From contig JAFQDE010000004.1 of NCBI GenBank assembly GCA_017416155.1, forward strand, positions 1 through 64,000: DNA of 64,000 nucleotides. Reading direction: 5' to 3'. This stretch comes from Tyzzerella sp. (GTDB lineage Bacteria; Bacillota; Clostridia; Lachnospirales; Lachnospiraceae). The first letter of the stretch is position 1, and every line of letters begins with the position of its first letter. The notes under the pieces were generated by a model that was not told the DNA's origin, ran no database searches, and saw only the letters and a list, made by a program, of their open reading frames with translations. Below, piece by piece: positions 16,931-28,604 of the stretch. The position numbers and the translations under genes are program-made.

Positions 16931-18880
16931 ATGGCACGCTATCTTGTAATTGTGGAGTCACCTGCCAAGGTGAAAACAATTAAAAAATTTTTGGGAAGCA
17001 GTTATGTGGTCACTGCATCAAACGGTCACGTGCGTGATTTGCCAAAGAGTACATTGGGAATTGATGTGGAACATGATTTTGAACCAAAATATATTACCAT
17101 TCGAGGAAAAGGAGATATCCTTGCCAATTTACGAAAAGAAGTGAAGAAAGCGGATAAGATTTATCTCGCAACTGACCCTGACCGTGAGGGAGAAGCAATT
17201 GCATGGCATCTGTATATCGCGCTTAAGTTAGAGGATAAGAAGGTATATCGTATCAGTTTTAACGAGATTACAAAGAATGCTGTCAAGACTTCCATCAAAG
17301 AGGCAAGGGAAATTGATATGAATCTTGTAGATGCGCAGCAAGCAAGACGTGCATTAGACCGAATGGTTGGATATCGCATCAGTCCGCTTCTCTGGGCAAA
17401 GGTTAAGCGAGGGCTTAGCGCAGGGCGCGTGCAATCTGTTGCACTCAGACTGATTGCTGACAGAGAGGACGAAATTAATGCATTTGTGCCAGAAGAATAT
17501 TGGACACTAGAGGCGAGTCTTCAGATAGAGGGTGAAAAGAAACCTCTTGTGGCAAAATTCGTCGGAGACATTTATTCCAAAGAACAAATGGATAGCATTG
17601 TGAAGGAACTTGAACACGAGAAATTCTATGTGGAAGATATCAAGGCTTCTGAGAGAAGCAAGAAAGCACCGCTTCCATTTACGACGAGTACTATGCAACA
17701 GGAGGCATCTAAGGTCCTGAATTTTGCAACACAGAAGACGATGCGTATTGCACAACAGTTATATGAGGAAGGTATGATAACTTACCTTCGTACGGATTCA
17801 ACCCGAGTGTCTGACGAGGCACAGGAGAATGCCAAAGCATATATTACGGAGAACTATGGTGAAAAGTATATATTAAGGACCGGAAAGAAAACAAATGCTG
17901 AAAAGAAAATTCAGGATGCGCACGAAGCAATTCGTCCGACAGACATCACAAAGGCACCGGCTGTAATGAAGGATAATCTTTCAAGAGATGCATTCCGCCT
18001 TTATCAATTGATATGGAAACGCTTTGTGGCAAGTAGAATGGATGCTGCAAAGTATGAAACTACTTCTGTAAAAATCGCGGCAGGCAAGCATTCGTTTATG
18101 GTAACAACATCAAGTGTGAAATTCGATGGTTTCCGGGCTGTATATACGGAGGCAGACGAGGAAAAAGAAGAGAGTAATGTTATGGTGAAACGCATCTCAA
18201 AGGATTCAAAATTAACAAAAGAATCTCTTGATGCAAAACAACATTTCACACAACCGCCGGCACATTATACGGAAGCTTCTCTGGTTAAGACGTTAGAGGA
18301 ACTTGGAATCGGCAGACCAAGTACTTATGCACCGACCATTTCTACCATTATCGCAAGACGTTATGTGGCGAAGGAGAAAAAAAATCTCTACATGACGGAG
18401 ATTGGAGAAGTAGTAAATGGTATGATGAAACAATCCTTTCCAAGTATTGTGGATGTGAATTTTACTGCCAATATGGAAGGCCTTCTCGATATGGTCGCAG
18501 AAGGAAAGGTAGAGTGGAAATCCATTATCAGTAACTTCTATCCGGATTTGGAAGAAGCTGTTGAACTTGCGGAGAAGGAACTTCAAAAGGTTAAGATTGC
18601 AGATGAAGTGACAGACGTCATCTGTGAGGAATGTGGTCGAAACATGGTTATCAAATATGGACCTCATGGTAAGTTCCTTGCATGTCCTGGATTTCCGGAG
18701 TGTAGAAATACAAAGCAGTATTTGGAAAAGATTGGAGTAAAATGTCCGTTATGTGGCAAGGACGTGGTGGTACGCAAGACGAAAAAGGGTAGAAAATACT
18801 ACGGATGTGAAGATAATCCAAACTGTGAGTACATGTCATGGAATAAACCAATAGAAAAGTCCGACAAAAACTTGAAATAG
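16931..18880 (+). CDS. topA: DNA topoisomerase I
   Basis: A 649-residue type IA topoisomerase that relaxes negative supercoils. The N-terminal Toprim domain starts YLVIVESPAKVKTI with DPDREGEAIAWH, and the active tyrosine is in MITYLRTDSTRVS (about 284). HEAIRPTD and the GIGRPSTYAPTI region follow. The C-terminus carries two four-cysteine zinc ribbons (CEECGRNM...CPGFPEC and CPLCGKDV...CEDNPNC), fewer than in the E. coli enzyme. ATG 16931 follows GGAGG. No terminator separates it from codY. Confidence 0.98.
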   Translation: MARYLVIVESPAKVKTIKKFLGSSYVVTASNGHVRDLPKSTLGIDVEHDFEPKYITIRGKGDILANLRKEVKKADKIYLATDPDREGEAIAWHLYIALKLEDKKVYRISFNEITKNAVKTSIKEAREIDMNLVDAQQARRALDRMVGYRISPLLWAKVKRGLSAGRVQSVALRLIADREDEINAFVPEEYWTLEASLQIEGEKKPLVAKFVGDIYSKEQMDSIVKELEHEKFYVEDIKASERSKKAPLPFTTSTMQQEASKVLNFATQKTMRIAQQLYEEGMITYLRTDSTRVSDEAQENAKAYITENYGEKYILRTGKKTNAEKKIQDAHEAIRPTDITKAPAVMKDNLSRDAFRLYQLIWKRFVASRMDAAKYETTSVKIAAGKHSFMVTTSSVKFDGFRAVYTEADEEKEESNVMVKRISKDSKLTKESLDAKQHFTQPPAHYTEASLVKTLEELGIGRPSTYAPTISTIIARRYVAKEKKNLYMTEIGEVVNGMMKQSFPSIVDVNFTANMEGLLDMVAEGKVEWKSIISNFYPDLEEAVELAEKELQKVKIADEVTDVICEECGRNMVIKYGPHGKFLACPGFPECRNTKQYLEKIGVKCPLCGKDVVVRKTKKGRKYYGCEDNPNCEYMSWNKPIEKSDKNLK

Positions 18881-18927
18881 TCAAAATTGTATGATAATAT
18901 ATAAAATCATATGATGGAGGAAGAGAA

Positions 18928-19710
18928 ATGAGTGTACAATTATTAGATAAAACGAGAAAAATCAATCGATTATTGCATAATAATAGTTCAAGTAAAGTAG
19001 TATTTAATGATATTTGTGATGTGCTTACAGAAATCTTGAATTCGAATGTTCTTGTTGTAAGTAAAAAAGGGAAAGTGCTCGGCGTTGGTCAATGTTTGGG
19101 AGTTGAACTTATTCAGGAATTGATTGAAAACAGAGTCGGAAGTCATGTCGATGCGATGTTAAACGAAAGAATGCTCAGTATTTTGTCTACCAAAGAAAAT
19201 GTCAATCTGCAGACTCTTGGATTTTCTCCGGAAGCAGTAAAAGGTTATCAGGCGATTGTGACCCCAATTGATATTGCAGGTGAGAGATTAGGTACTTTGT
19301 TTATCTATAAAAAAGATGATTCTTATGAAATAGATGATATTATTCTCAGCGAATACGGTACTACGGTTGTGGGTCTTGAGATGCTTCGCTCAGTAAATGA
19401 AGAAAGTGCGGAAGAAATCCGAAAAGAGCAGGTTGTGCAGTCTGCAATCAGTACATTGTCATTTTCAGAATTGGAGGCAGTGATTCATATTTTTGATGAA
19501 TTGGAAGGTACAGAAGGAATTTTGGTTGCAAGCAAGATTGCTGACCGTGTGGGCATCACACGCTCTGTGATTGTAAATGCTCTTCGCAAGTTTGAAAGCG
19601 CAGGAGTGATTGAATCACGTTCTTCCGGTATGAAAGGTACTTATATAAAAGTAGTCAATGAATATGTTTTTGACGAGTTGGCAACAATTAAGAAACGTAA
19701 ATCGGAATAA
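18928..19710 (+). CDS. codY: Global regulator CodY
   Basis: A 260-residue repressor that senses GTP and branched-chain amino acids and controls nitrogen, amino-acid and often virulence or sporulation genes. The N-terminal GAF-like sensing domain covers about 1-155, and the winged HTH is at about 200-240 (ASKIADRVGITRSVIVNALRKFESAGVIESRSSG). It is full length for the family. GGAGG precedes ATG 18928. Confidence 0.97.
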   Translation: MSVQLLDKTRKINRLLHNNSSSKVVFNDICDVLTEILNSNVLVVSKKGKVLGVGQCLGVELIQELIENRVGSHVDAMLNERMLSILSTKENVNLQTLGFSPEAVKGYQAIVTPIDIAGERLGTLFIYKKDDSYEIDDIILSEYGTTVVGLEMLRSVNEESAEEIRKEQVVQSAISTLSFSELEAVIHIFDELEGTEGILVASKIADRVGITRSVIVNALRKFESAGVIESRSSGMKGTYIKVVNEYVFDELATIKKRKSE

Positions 19711-19721
19711 CACAAGATAAG

Positions 19722-19747
19722 GGGAGTCAGTTCGCTGATTCCCTTTT
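19722..19747 (+). terminator. Terminator after codY
   Basis: GGGAGTCAG (19722-19730) pairs with CTGATTCCC (19735-19743, one G-T pair) around a TTCG tetraloop, then TTTT. Confidence 0.8.
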
Positions 19748-19770
19748 CAGTTACCGAGGGAGGAGTATTG

Positions 19771-20076
19771 ATGAGAAAGGGAAATCATGCAGTATTAAAC
19801 ATAAGAAAAATGCTTTGTGCGGGAGTGCCGATGCATGAATGTGAGCATACAGCTACAGTATTACAATATGATGAAAAGAAGGAATGTATTTTCCTTTTGC
19901 TTCAGACCGGCACGCTCACTGATATCTCTTTGGATGCAATCTATAATTGCAGGATTCAAACAGAAAAAGAATCTTTGGGTTGTACCGGCAGGATAACAGA
20001 CAGGTATTGTGGAACGGAAGGAAAAACATTCAAATTTCAAATAGAAAATGGATTTTATAAAATTAATCTAAAGTAG
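19771..20076 (+). CDS. Unknown small protein between codY and groES
   Basis: A 101-residue protein I cannot assign. It is beta-rich with no signal or membrane segment. The closing GRITDRYCGTEGKTFKFQIENGFYKINL, and the way the chain alternates short strands, recall PilZ-like or small beta-barrel domains, but this is only an impression. It has four cysteines. ATG 19771 has a perfect GGGAGGAG six bases upstream; the in-frame TTG just before it is less likely. The groES promoter starts immediately after its stop, so it is transcribed separately. Confidence 0.65.
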   Translation: MRKGNHAVLNIRKMLCAGVPMHECEHTATVLQYDEKKECIFLLLQTGTLTDISLDAIYNCRIQTEKESLGCTGRITDRYCGTEGKTFKFQIENGFYKINLK

Positions 20077-20077
20077 G

Positions 20078-20106
20078 TTGACAAACAAAAAGCATAGTGA
20101 TATTTT
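20078..20106 (+). promoter_or_regulatory. Sigma-A promoter of groESL
   Basis: TTGACA (20078-20083), 17 bases, TATTTT (20101-20106). The CIRCE operator begins 16 bases downstream, at the expected transcription start region. Confidence 0.85.
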
Positions 20107-20121
20107 ATTACTAGAACAAGC

Positions 20122-20148
20122 TTAGCACTCGAATAGAACGAGTGCTAA
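20122..20148. promoter_or_regulatory. CIRCE operator for HrcA
   Basis: TTAGCACTC, nine bases, GAGTGCTAA: an exact match to the CIRCE heat-shock operator bound by HrcA. groESL is therefore repressed by HrcA at normal temperature. No hrcA gene is in the window. Confidence 0.97.
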
Positions 20149-20178
20149 TAAAATGCATAGAATTAAGGAGGTAGTGTT

Positions 20179-20463
20179 ATGAAATTAGTACCATTAGGAG
20201 ACAGAGTTGTATTGAAACAAGTAGCAGCAGAAGAAACAACAAAATCGGGAATCGTTCTTCCGGGACAGACAAAAGAGAAACCACAGCAGGCTGAGGTTGT
20301 AGCAGTGGGACCGGGCGGAATGGTTGATGGAAAAGAAGTCACTATGCTCGTATCAGTAGGTGACACAGTGATTTATTCAAAATATGCAGGAACAGAAGTG
20401 GAACTTGATGGTGAAGAATATTTAGTTGTAAAACAAAATGATATTTTGGCAATTGTTAAATAA
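20179..20463 (+). CDS. groES: Co-chaperonin GroES
   Basis: The 94-residue lid of the GroEL folding chamber. The start (MKLVPLGDRVVLKQ), the mobile loop (TTKSGIVLPGQTKEKPQ) and the C-terminal GEEYLVVKQNDILAIV are standard. GGAGG precedes ATG 20179. It is the first gene of the CIRCE-controlled operon, 31 bases ahead of groEL. Confidence 0.98.
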   Translation: MKLVPLGDRVVLKQVAAEETTKSGIVLPGQTKEKPQQAEVVAVGPGGMVDGKEVTMLVSVGDTVIYSKYAGTEVELDGEEYLVVKQNDILAIVK

Positions 20464-20488
20464 TGATTTAAAATAAGTTAGGAGGTAG

Positions 20489-22117
<1,629 letters not shown>

Positions 22118-22128
22118 AATGTTACAAG

Positions 22129-22155
22129 AAAGGGACTTAACAAGTCCCTTTTTTT
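22129..22155 (+). terminator. Terminator of groESL
   Basis: AAAGGGACTT (22129-22138) pairs with AAGTCCCTTT (22142-22151), with further Ts. Confidence 0.9.
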
Positions 22156-22197
22156 GTGATATAATAGTAAAAATATCTTCAGTAACGGAGGCTCATG

Positions 22198-22686
22198 ATG
22201 AACGAATTTCTTATAGAGCAGTTGGTAAAGAGAAATCAGACAATTGCTACCACTTTAAAAAAAGCAGGCTTAATAGCTGTAACAGTATTATCCGCATTTC
22301 TGACTTTGGCATTTCCTATACTTACAGTAGTTACTGTAATTCTGATTTTTGTCGATAATTTTTTATTCAAGCGAATGAATGTGGAATTTGAATATGTATA
22401 CTTCAATGGTGATTTGGATATTGACAAGATTATGAATATGCAGTCCAGAAAGAAACAATTTTCAACCAACATTAAAGAAATGGAAGTGATAGCTCCTTCG
22501 GGTTCGCCGGCGTTACATCCATATCAGAGATTGAAAACATTAGACTTCAGTACGTTGAATCCTGAGGATAAAGTGTATGAGATGGTTACATCATTCAAAG
22601 GAGAGACTGTAAGAGTACTCTTTAATCCAAACGAAAAGATTTTAAATGAGATGAAAAATATGGCACCGAGAAAAGTGTTCTTTTAG
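22198..22686 (+). CDS. Unknown membrane protein (DUF6106-like)
   Basis: A 162-residue protein with two adjacent hydrophobic stretches at about 22-50 (forming one or two membrane helices) and a soluble C-terminal domain of mixed alpha/beta character (EVIAPSGSPALHPYQRLKTLDFS; GETVRVLFNPNEKILNEMKNM). It resembles short Lachnospiraceae proteins grouped as DUF6106; I am not certain of that number. ATG 22195 and 22198 are adjacent; 22198 is better spaced from the GGAGG region. Its neighbours (groEL, guaB) give no functional clue. Confidence 0.7.
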   Translation: MNEFLIEQLVKRNQTIATTLKKAGLIAVTVLSAFLTLAFPILTVVTVILIFVDNFLFKRMNVEFEYVYFNGDLDIDKIMNMQSRKKQFSTNIKEMEVIAPSGSPALHPYQRLKTLDFSTLNPEDKVYEMVTSFKGETVRVLFNPNEKILNEMKNMAPRKVFF

Positions 22687-22688
22687 TA

Positions 22689-22717
22689 TTGACAGACCGA
22701 GGTCTTTTTAGTAACAT
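22689..22717 (+). promoter_or_regulatory. Promoter of guaB
   Basis: TTGACA (22689-22694), 17 bases, TAACAT (22712-22717). Only 48 bases separate it from the start codon, leaving no room for a purine riboswitch. Confidence 0.75.
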
Positions 22718-22719
22718 AA

Positions 22720-24222
<1,503 letters not shown>

Positions 24223-24234
24223 TACATGATTTGG

Positions 24235-24264
24235 TAGGGTACGTTTTATGACGTACCCTATTTA
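24235..24264 (+). terminator. Terminator after guaB
   Basis: TAGGGTACGT (24235-24244) pairs with ACGTACCCTA (24251-24260). The following TTTA is a short tail. Confidence 0.75.
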
Positions 24265-24320
24265 TGTGCCGAAATTAATGAAAAAATAAGAAAGTCTTTC
24301 TGTTTTTTTGATGGAAATGA

Positions 24321-24329
24321 TGTTATAAT
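24321..24329 (+). promoter_or_regulatory. Extended -10 promoter of the amidase gene
   Basis: TGTTATAAT is a perfect extended -10. It overlaps the in-frame ATG at 24328, so that ATG cannot be the translation start and ATG 24361 must be used. Confidence 0.7.
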
Positions 24330-24360
24330 GTCTACATTGAACAGACAGGTGGTAGAACAA

Positions 24361-25044
24361 ATGGCGGAGAAGCGACGCAGACAGAGAAGAAAAACAAGGT
24401 TTATGCGAAGAATGCGCCTTTATACACGAGCAGGTATGTTTTTACTCATATCTACTATGGCTGTGCTTATGGGAATGAAATTCTTTGAAGTTGGTCCATT
24501 TGAGAGCAAATATGTAGAGCAGGACGACGCTGATATGAAGATTAAGAAGCCAAACATAGATGTGAGGCTTTTGACGGTCAATTCATATTCCAGACCGGGT
24601 ACGCAGAGTGATAAAATTGAGAATATTGTGATTCACTATACAGCAAATCCAGGTACTACAGCAGAACAGAACCGCAATTATTTTGAGGGCTTGAAGGATT
24701 CAAGAAAAACGAGAGCAAGCAGCCATTTTATTGTGGGTCTGAAGGGTGAGATTATCCAGTGTGTTCCAACTTGGGAGATTGCCTACGCTTCAAATGAGCG
24801 AAATGCAGATACTGTTTCTATAGAGACTTGTCATAAGACAAAGGATGGAACATACACAAAGGCAACCTACAAGTCCATGGTACATTTAACAGCGTGGCTG
24901 TGTGAAAAGTTTGGCTTGACAGAAAAGGATATCATTCGGCATTATGATATTACAGGTAAGATATGTCCAAAGTATTTTGTGGATGATGAAGATGCCTGGC
25001 TAAAGTTCAAAGCAGATGTCAAAGAGATTTTAGAGGCAGAGTAA
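24361..25044 (+). CDS. N-acetylmuramoyl-L-alanine amidase (Amidase_2)
   Basis: A 227-residue membrane-anchored peptidoglycan amidase. After a very basic start (EKRRRQRRKTRFMRRMR) comes one hydrophobic helix (about 24-40), then the T7-lysozyme-like zinc domain: ligands in IVIHYTANP, IIRHYDITGKICP (His and Cys), with SHFIVGLKGEIIQCVP and SIETCH between. It cleaves the bond between muramic acid and the peptide. The start is decided by the -10 overlap and AGGTGG nine bases upstream. aroK starts 1 base after its stop. Confidence 0.9.
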   Translation: MAEKRRRQRRKTRFMRRMRLYTRAGMFLLISTMAVLMGMKFFEVGPFESKYVEQDDADMKIKKPNIDVRLLTVNSYSRPGTQSDKIENIVIHYTANPGTTAEQNRNYFEGLKDSRKTRASSHFIVGLKGEIIQCVPTWEIAYASNERNADTVSIETCHKTKDGTYTKATYKSMVHLTAWLCEKFGLTEKDIIRHYDITGKICPKYFVDDEDAWLKFKADVKEILEAE

Positions 25045-25045
25045 T

Positions 25046-25561
25046 ATGAAAAATATATTTTTAATCGGATATATGGGGACCGGAAAAAGTTCGGTCGCTG
25101 CTTATATGGCAAAAGAGTACAGCATGGAAGTGCTAGAAATGGATGAGATGATTGCCATGCGCGAGAGCATGAATATCTCAGACATATTTGCAAATAATGG
25201 TGAAGAGTATTTTCGCAATGTAGAGACGAGACTTTTGCAGGAGATATGCACACAGGAGAATAAAGTGGTATCTTGCGGAGGTGGTATCGTGCTTCGAGAC
25301 CAAAATGTGGAGGAAATGAGAAAGAGCGGTATGATTGTGCTACTTTCTGCGAGACCGGAGACAATTTTAGAACGGGTGAAGGATGATACAAGCCGCCCTC
25401 TTTTGCAAGGGAATAAAACGGTAGCGTATATTCGTGAGATGATGGATAAACGTCGTGAATTTTATGAGAATGCTGCGGAAGTGGTAATTCAGACAGATGG
25501 AAAGCAGATTGGTGAGATCTGCAGTGAAATATTTGGACAAATAAACAAGATTGGAGAATAA
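25046..25561 (+). CDS. aroK: Shikimate kinase
   Basis: A 171-residue kinase of the chorismate pathway. The P-loop GYMGTGKSS is at residues 6-14. The shikimate-binding acid/arginine region (EMDEMIAMRESMNISDIFANNGEEYFRNVE), the CGGGIVLR loop, and the lid DDTSRPLL follow. It lies directly behind the amidase gene, and yqeG follows after three bases. AroE and AroD are encoded within 2 kb. Confidence 0.96.
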   Translation: MKNIFLIGYMGTGKSSVAAYMAKEYSMEVLEMDEMIAMRESMNISDIFANNGEEYFRNVETRLLQEICTQENKVVSCGGGIVLRDQNVEEMRKSGMIVLLSARPETILERVKDDTSRPLLQGNKTVAYIREMMDKRREFYENAAEVVIQTDGKQIGEICSEIFGQINKIGE

Positions 25562-25564
25562 GAG

Positions 25565-26062
25565 ATGTTCGATACTTTTTTTCCGGATGAATATGTGGCT
25601 TCCACATATGTGATTCCATTTGAAAAACTCTATGAAGAAGGATACAGAGGAATCATTTTTGATATAGACAACACACTGGTTATGCATGGAGCACCGGCAG
25701 ACGAGCGTGCGAAAAAGCTGTTTGCAAGATTAAAAGAGCTTGGGTTCGCGTGCTGTTTGCTGTCAAACAATCAGGAACCGAGAGTGAAGATGTTCAACGA
25801 AGATGTACAGGTTCATTACATTTTTAATGCGCACAAGCCATCTACAGTGAATTATGAAAAAGCAATGGAACTGATGGGAACAGATAAGAATAATACGGTT
25901 TTTATCGGAGACCAGCTCTTTACTGATGTGTGGGGCGCAAAACGTACAGGTATTCGAAATATTCTGGTAAAGCCGATTCATCCGAAAGAAGAGATTCAAA
26001 TTGTGCTCAAGAGACGATTAGAGAAAGTTGTGTTACATTTTTATAAGAGAAGTAAGAAATAA
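25565..26062 (+). CDS. yqeG: YqeG family HAD IIIA phosphatase
   Basis: A 165-residue HAD-superfamily phosphatase. Motif I is FDIDNTLVMHG (about 31), motif II is the CLLSNNQEPR serine/threonine segment, and motif III/IV is the FIGDQLFTDVWGAKRTG region. Known relatives are phosphatidylglycerophosphate-phosphatase-like in eukaryotes; in Bacteria the substrate is not settled. It commonly neighbours shikimate genes in Firmicutes. Confidence 0.93.
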   Translation: MFDTFFPDEYVASTYVIPFEKLYEEGYRGIIFDIDNTLVMHGAPADERAKKLFARLKELGFACCLLSNNQEPRVKMFNEDVQVHYIFNAHKPSTVNYEKAMELMGTDKNNTVFIGDQLFTDVWGAKRTGIRNILVKPIHPKEEIQIVLKRRLEKVVLHFYKRSKK

Positions 26063-26115
26063 AAATATCCTGCCACGCAGACCTAAATGAGATTCATGCG
26101 TAGGCAGGATGTTTT
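26061..26115. terminator. Bidirectional terminator between yqeG and aroE
   Basis: ATCCTGCC (26067-26074) pairs with GGCAGGAT (26103-26110), with inner pairing of ACGCA and TGCGT. TTTT follows on the plus strand, and AAAAAT before it gives a T-run on the minus strand. It serves both converging genes. Confidence 0.85.
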
Positions 26116-26980
26116 AGTTGAAATACTTTGCTTTGATAATATCTACAGGCATGTCCTGTCCAGTCCATATCTTAAATGCTTCGGCGCCCTGATAGAGTAA
26201 CATGTAAAGCCCGTTAAACGTTGAGCAACCGGCTTCTTTTGCGAAATTCATTAGTTGCGTTTCGCGAGGATTATAAATAATGTCTGATACAATTAGATCC
26301 TTATGGAACATGGAAGTATCGGTAATGAGTGAGTCGTCAATATCCGGTGCCATTCCTACAGATGTGCCATTTGTTAAGATGGCACTTTTGCTAATTTCAT
26401 GCCTTAAGCGAGATTCATCTTCTAAAGGATATAGATTCACCTTACAGCTTGAATGCTCTTTTAATCTTTCAATAATATTTCTTGCTCTATCATTGAACTT
26501 ACTCGTACTACGGCTAAATACAGATATTTCTGATAGGCCATCTAAAGCAGCCTGTACGAAGATAGAAGTAGAAGCACCGCCTGCGCCGAGGAGTGTCATT
26601 TTCTTCCCAATGATATTGTGCCCGGCGTCTTCGACGGCGCGCATATATCCAATTCCGTCAGTAGTATGTCCGGTCAATACACCATTGTCATTAACCACAG
26701 TGTTGACTGCACCGATAATTTCAGCAGCAGGAGATAACTTATCGCAAAGTGTTGCCATAATATTTTTGTTGGGCATAGTCACGTTGTAACCACGCACATT
26801 TAAAGTGCGCAAACCATCCACTGCGGCTTTCATACCATCTTCACCAACTTCAAATGCGAGATAGACACAGTCCATCTCCAATTGTCGAAATGCTTCATTA
26901 TGCATCTGTGGTGAGATGCTATGTGAAATTGGGCTTCCGAGCACCCCGAAAACTTGTGTATGTCCAGTAATTTCTTTCAT
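26114..26980 (-). CDS. aroE: Shikimate dehydrogenase
   Basis: A 288-residue NADPH enzyme reducing 3-dehydroshikimate. The substrate loop GSPISHSISPQMHNEAF is at the start, the catalytic lysine in NVTMPNKNIM, the NADP loop LGAGGAS, and the C-terminal NGLYMLLYQGAEAFKIWTG. It faces aroK and yqeG and diverges from aroD, an arrangement different from the usual co-directional aro cluster, possibly from a local inversion. ATG 26980 is preceded by AGAGG. Confidence 0.97.
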   Translation of the reverse strand: MKEITGHTQVFGVLGSPISHSISPQMHNEAFRQLEMDCVYLAFEVGEDGMKAAVDGLRTLNVRGYNVTMPNKNIMATLCDKLSPAAEIIGAVNTVVNDNGVLTGHTTDGIGYMRAVEDAGHNIIGKKMTLLGAGGASTSIFVQAALDGLSEISVFSRSTSKFNDRARNIIERLKEHSSCKVNLYPLEDESRLRHEISKSAILTNGTSVGMAPDIDDSLITDTSMFHKDLIVSDIIYNPRETQLMNFAKEAGCSTFNGLYMLLYQGAEAFKIWTGQDMPVDIIKAKYFN

Positions 26981-27108
26981 TATGGATTCCTCTCTTTTGT
27001 TGATTACTTCTTAACAGTAAGGCGAAAGCGCAAAAATGTCAAGGAGTGGTTGAAATGAAAGTGATTTTATCTTATGATAGAAGTAGCAAAGAGACGGAGG
27101 AAGATGTC

Positions 27109-27861
27109 ATGAATCCTGTAGTAGTCAGAAATGTGAGCATCGGCGAAGGGATGCCGAAAATATGCGTTCCGATTGTGGGAAGAACGAGAGAAGAGATTCT
27201 TATGACTGCAAATGAGATTTTGAATACACCTGCAGATTTGGCAGAGTGGCGCGCAGATTATTTTGAATCTGTACTTGAGATGCAGAAGGTTGTGGCTCTT
27301 TCGGCAGAGCTGAGAGAGGTGCTTGGGGACATACCGCTTCTTTTTACATTTCGGACAAAGGCAGAAGGTGGAGAGAAGGAACTGAATCTAAGAGTGTATA
27401 CGATGCTCAATCAGATGATGATTGCAAGCGGGAATATTGACCTTGTGGATGTCGAAGTGTTTATAGGAGAAAAAGAGGTTTTAGCTATTATTGAAGCTGC
27501 GCACAAATATGGAGTAAAGGTTGTGGGATCCAATCATGACTTTGCAAAGACGCCTGACAAAGATGAAATCGTTCGAAGACTTTGTTATATGCAAAGTGTT
27601 GGTGTAGATATCCCGAAGATTGCAGTTATGCCACAGAATAAAAAGGATGTTTTGACACTTCTATCAGCAACAGAGGAGATGGCAACTGAGTACGCAGACC
27701 GTCCGATTGTCACTATGTCAATGTCTGAGATGGGTGTGGTCAGCAGAATTGCAGGTGCGACATTTGGTTCTGCAATTACGTTCGGAGCATTGGAAAAAAC
27801 ATCTGCACCAGGGCAGATTCGAGTAGAAAAACTGAAAGATATATTAGAAAATATGAATTAA
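27109..27861 (+). CDS. aroD: 3-dehydroquinate dehydratase, type I
   Basis: A 250-residue Schiff-base enzyme making 3-dehydroshikimate. The first strand has the family's start (VVVRNVSIGEGMPKICVPIV). The catalytic histidine is in VGSNHDFAKTP and the Schiff-base lysine in DIPKIAVMPQ. SAPGQI near the end is the substrate loop. I prefer ATG 27109 (GGAGG eight bases upstream, and matching E. coli AroD length), but ATG 27055 with AAGGAG would add 18 residues and is possible. It diverges from aroE. Confidence 0.95.
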   Translation: MNPVVVRNVSIGEGMPKICVPIVGRTREEILMTANEILNTPADLAEWRADYFESVLEMQKVVALSAELREVLGDIPLLFTFRTKAEGGEKELNLRVYTMLNQMMIASGNIDLVDVEVFIGEKEVLAIIEAAHKYGVKVVGSNHDFAKTPDKDEIVRRLCYMQSVGVDIPKIAVMPQNKKDVLTLLSATEEMATEYADRPIVTMSMSEMGVVSRIAGATFGSAITFGALEKTSAPGQIRVEKLKDILENMN

Positions 27862-27884
27862 GAGCTTTAATTTCGAAAAAATGC

Positions 27885-27913
27885 TTGAAAAAACAAACAA
27901 TATCATTTAAAAT
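27885..27913 (+). promoter_or_regulatory. Promoter of efp
   Basis: TTGAAA (27885-27890), 17 bases, TAAAAT (27908-27913), 63 bases ahead of the start codon. Confidence 0.75.
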
Positions 27914-27975
27914 AAATCAATAAGTATGCGCTGCAATATGATGAAAATGTGCAGAGTAAAATTAGGAGGACAATT

Positions 27976-28539
27976 ATGATTAGCGCAAGTGATTTTAGAA
28001 ACGGTATTACATTTGAAATTAATGGACAACCACACGTAATTCTTGAATTTCAACATGTAAAACCAGGTAAAGGTGCTGCCTTTGTAAGAACAAAATATAA
28101 AAACATTTTAACAGGAGCAACAAGAGAAGAAGCATTCAATCCGAATGACAGATTCCCAAAAGCTCATATTGAGAAAAAGAAAATGCAGTACTTATATAAT
28201 GATGGAGAACTTTACTACTTTATGGACCCTGAAACATATGATCAGATTCCGCTTGCTTATGACGAAGTGGCAGAAGCGATCAAATATGTTAGAGAGAATG
28301 ATGAAGTTACCATTCAATTCTTCCAAGGGAAAGCATTCAGCGTAGAAGCGCCGAACTTTGTAAGCCTTAAGATTACAGAGACAGAACCGGGCGTAAAAGG
28401 TAATACGGCAACAAACGTAACAAAACCGGCTACAGTAGAGACAGGTGCAACTGTTATGGTTCCTATCTTTATCGAAGAAGGCGAAGTAATCCAAATCGAT
28501 ACAAGAACAGGAGAATACTTAGGTAGAGCAAAAGAATAA
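27976..28539 (+). CDS. efp: Elongation factor P
   Basis: A 187-residue three-domain factor that helps the ribosome form peptide bonds at proline runs. The modified-lysine loop KPGKGAAF is at about 28-35. The C-terminal OB-domain signature [23 protein letters not shown] is present. ATG 27976 follows AGGAGG; nine further in-frame codons upstream are ignored. It stands alone between its promoter and terminator. Confidence 0.97.
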   Translation: MISASDFRNGITFEINGQPHVILEFQHVKPGKGAAFVRTKYKNILTGATREEAFNPNDRFPKAHIEKKKMQYLYNDGELYYFMDPETYDQIPLAYDEVAEAIKYVRENDEVTIQFFQGKAFSVEAPNFVSLKITETEPGVKGNTATNVTKPATVETGATVMVPIFIEEGEVIQIDTRTGEYLGRAKE

Positions 28540-28556
28540 TCTATCATAAATAAATT

Positions 28557-28590
28557 AGGAGTATGATTCGAGTGGATCATACTCCTTTTG
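28557..28590 (+). terminator. Terminator after efp
   Basis: AGGAGTATGAT (28557-28567) pairs with ATCATACTCCT (28576-28586), then TTT. Confidence 0.85.
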
Positions 28591-28604
28591 CTCTTAGGAG
28601 GTTT

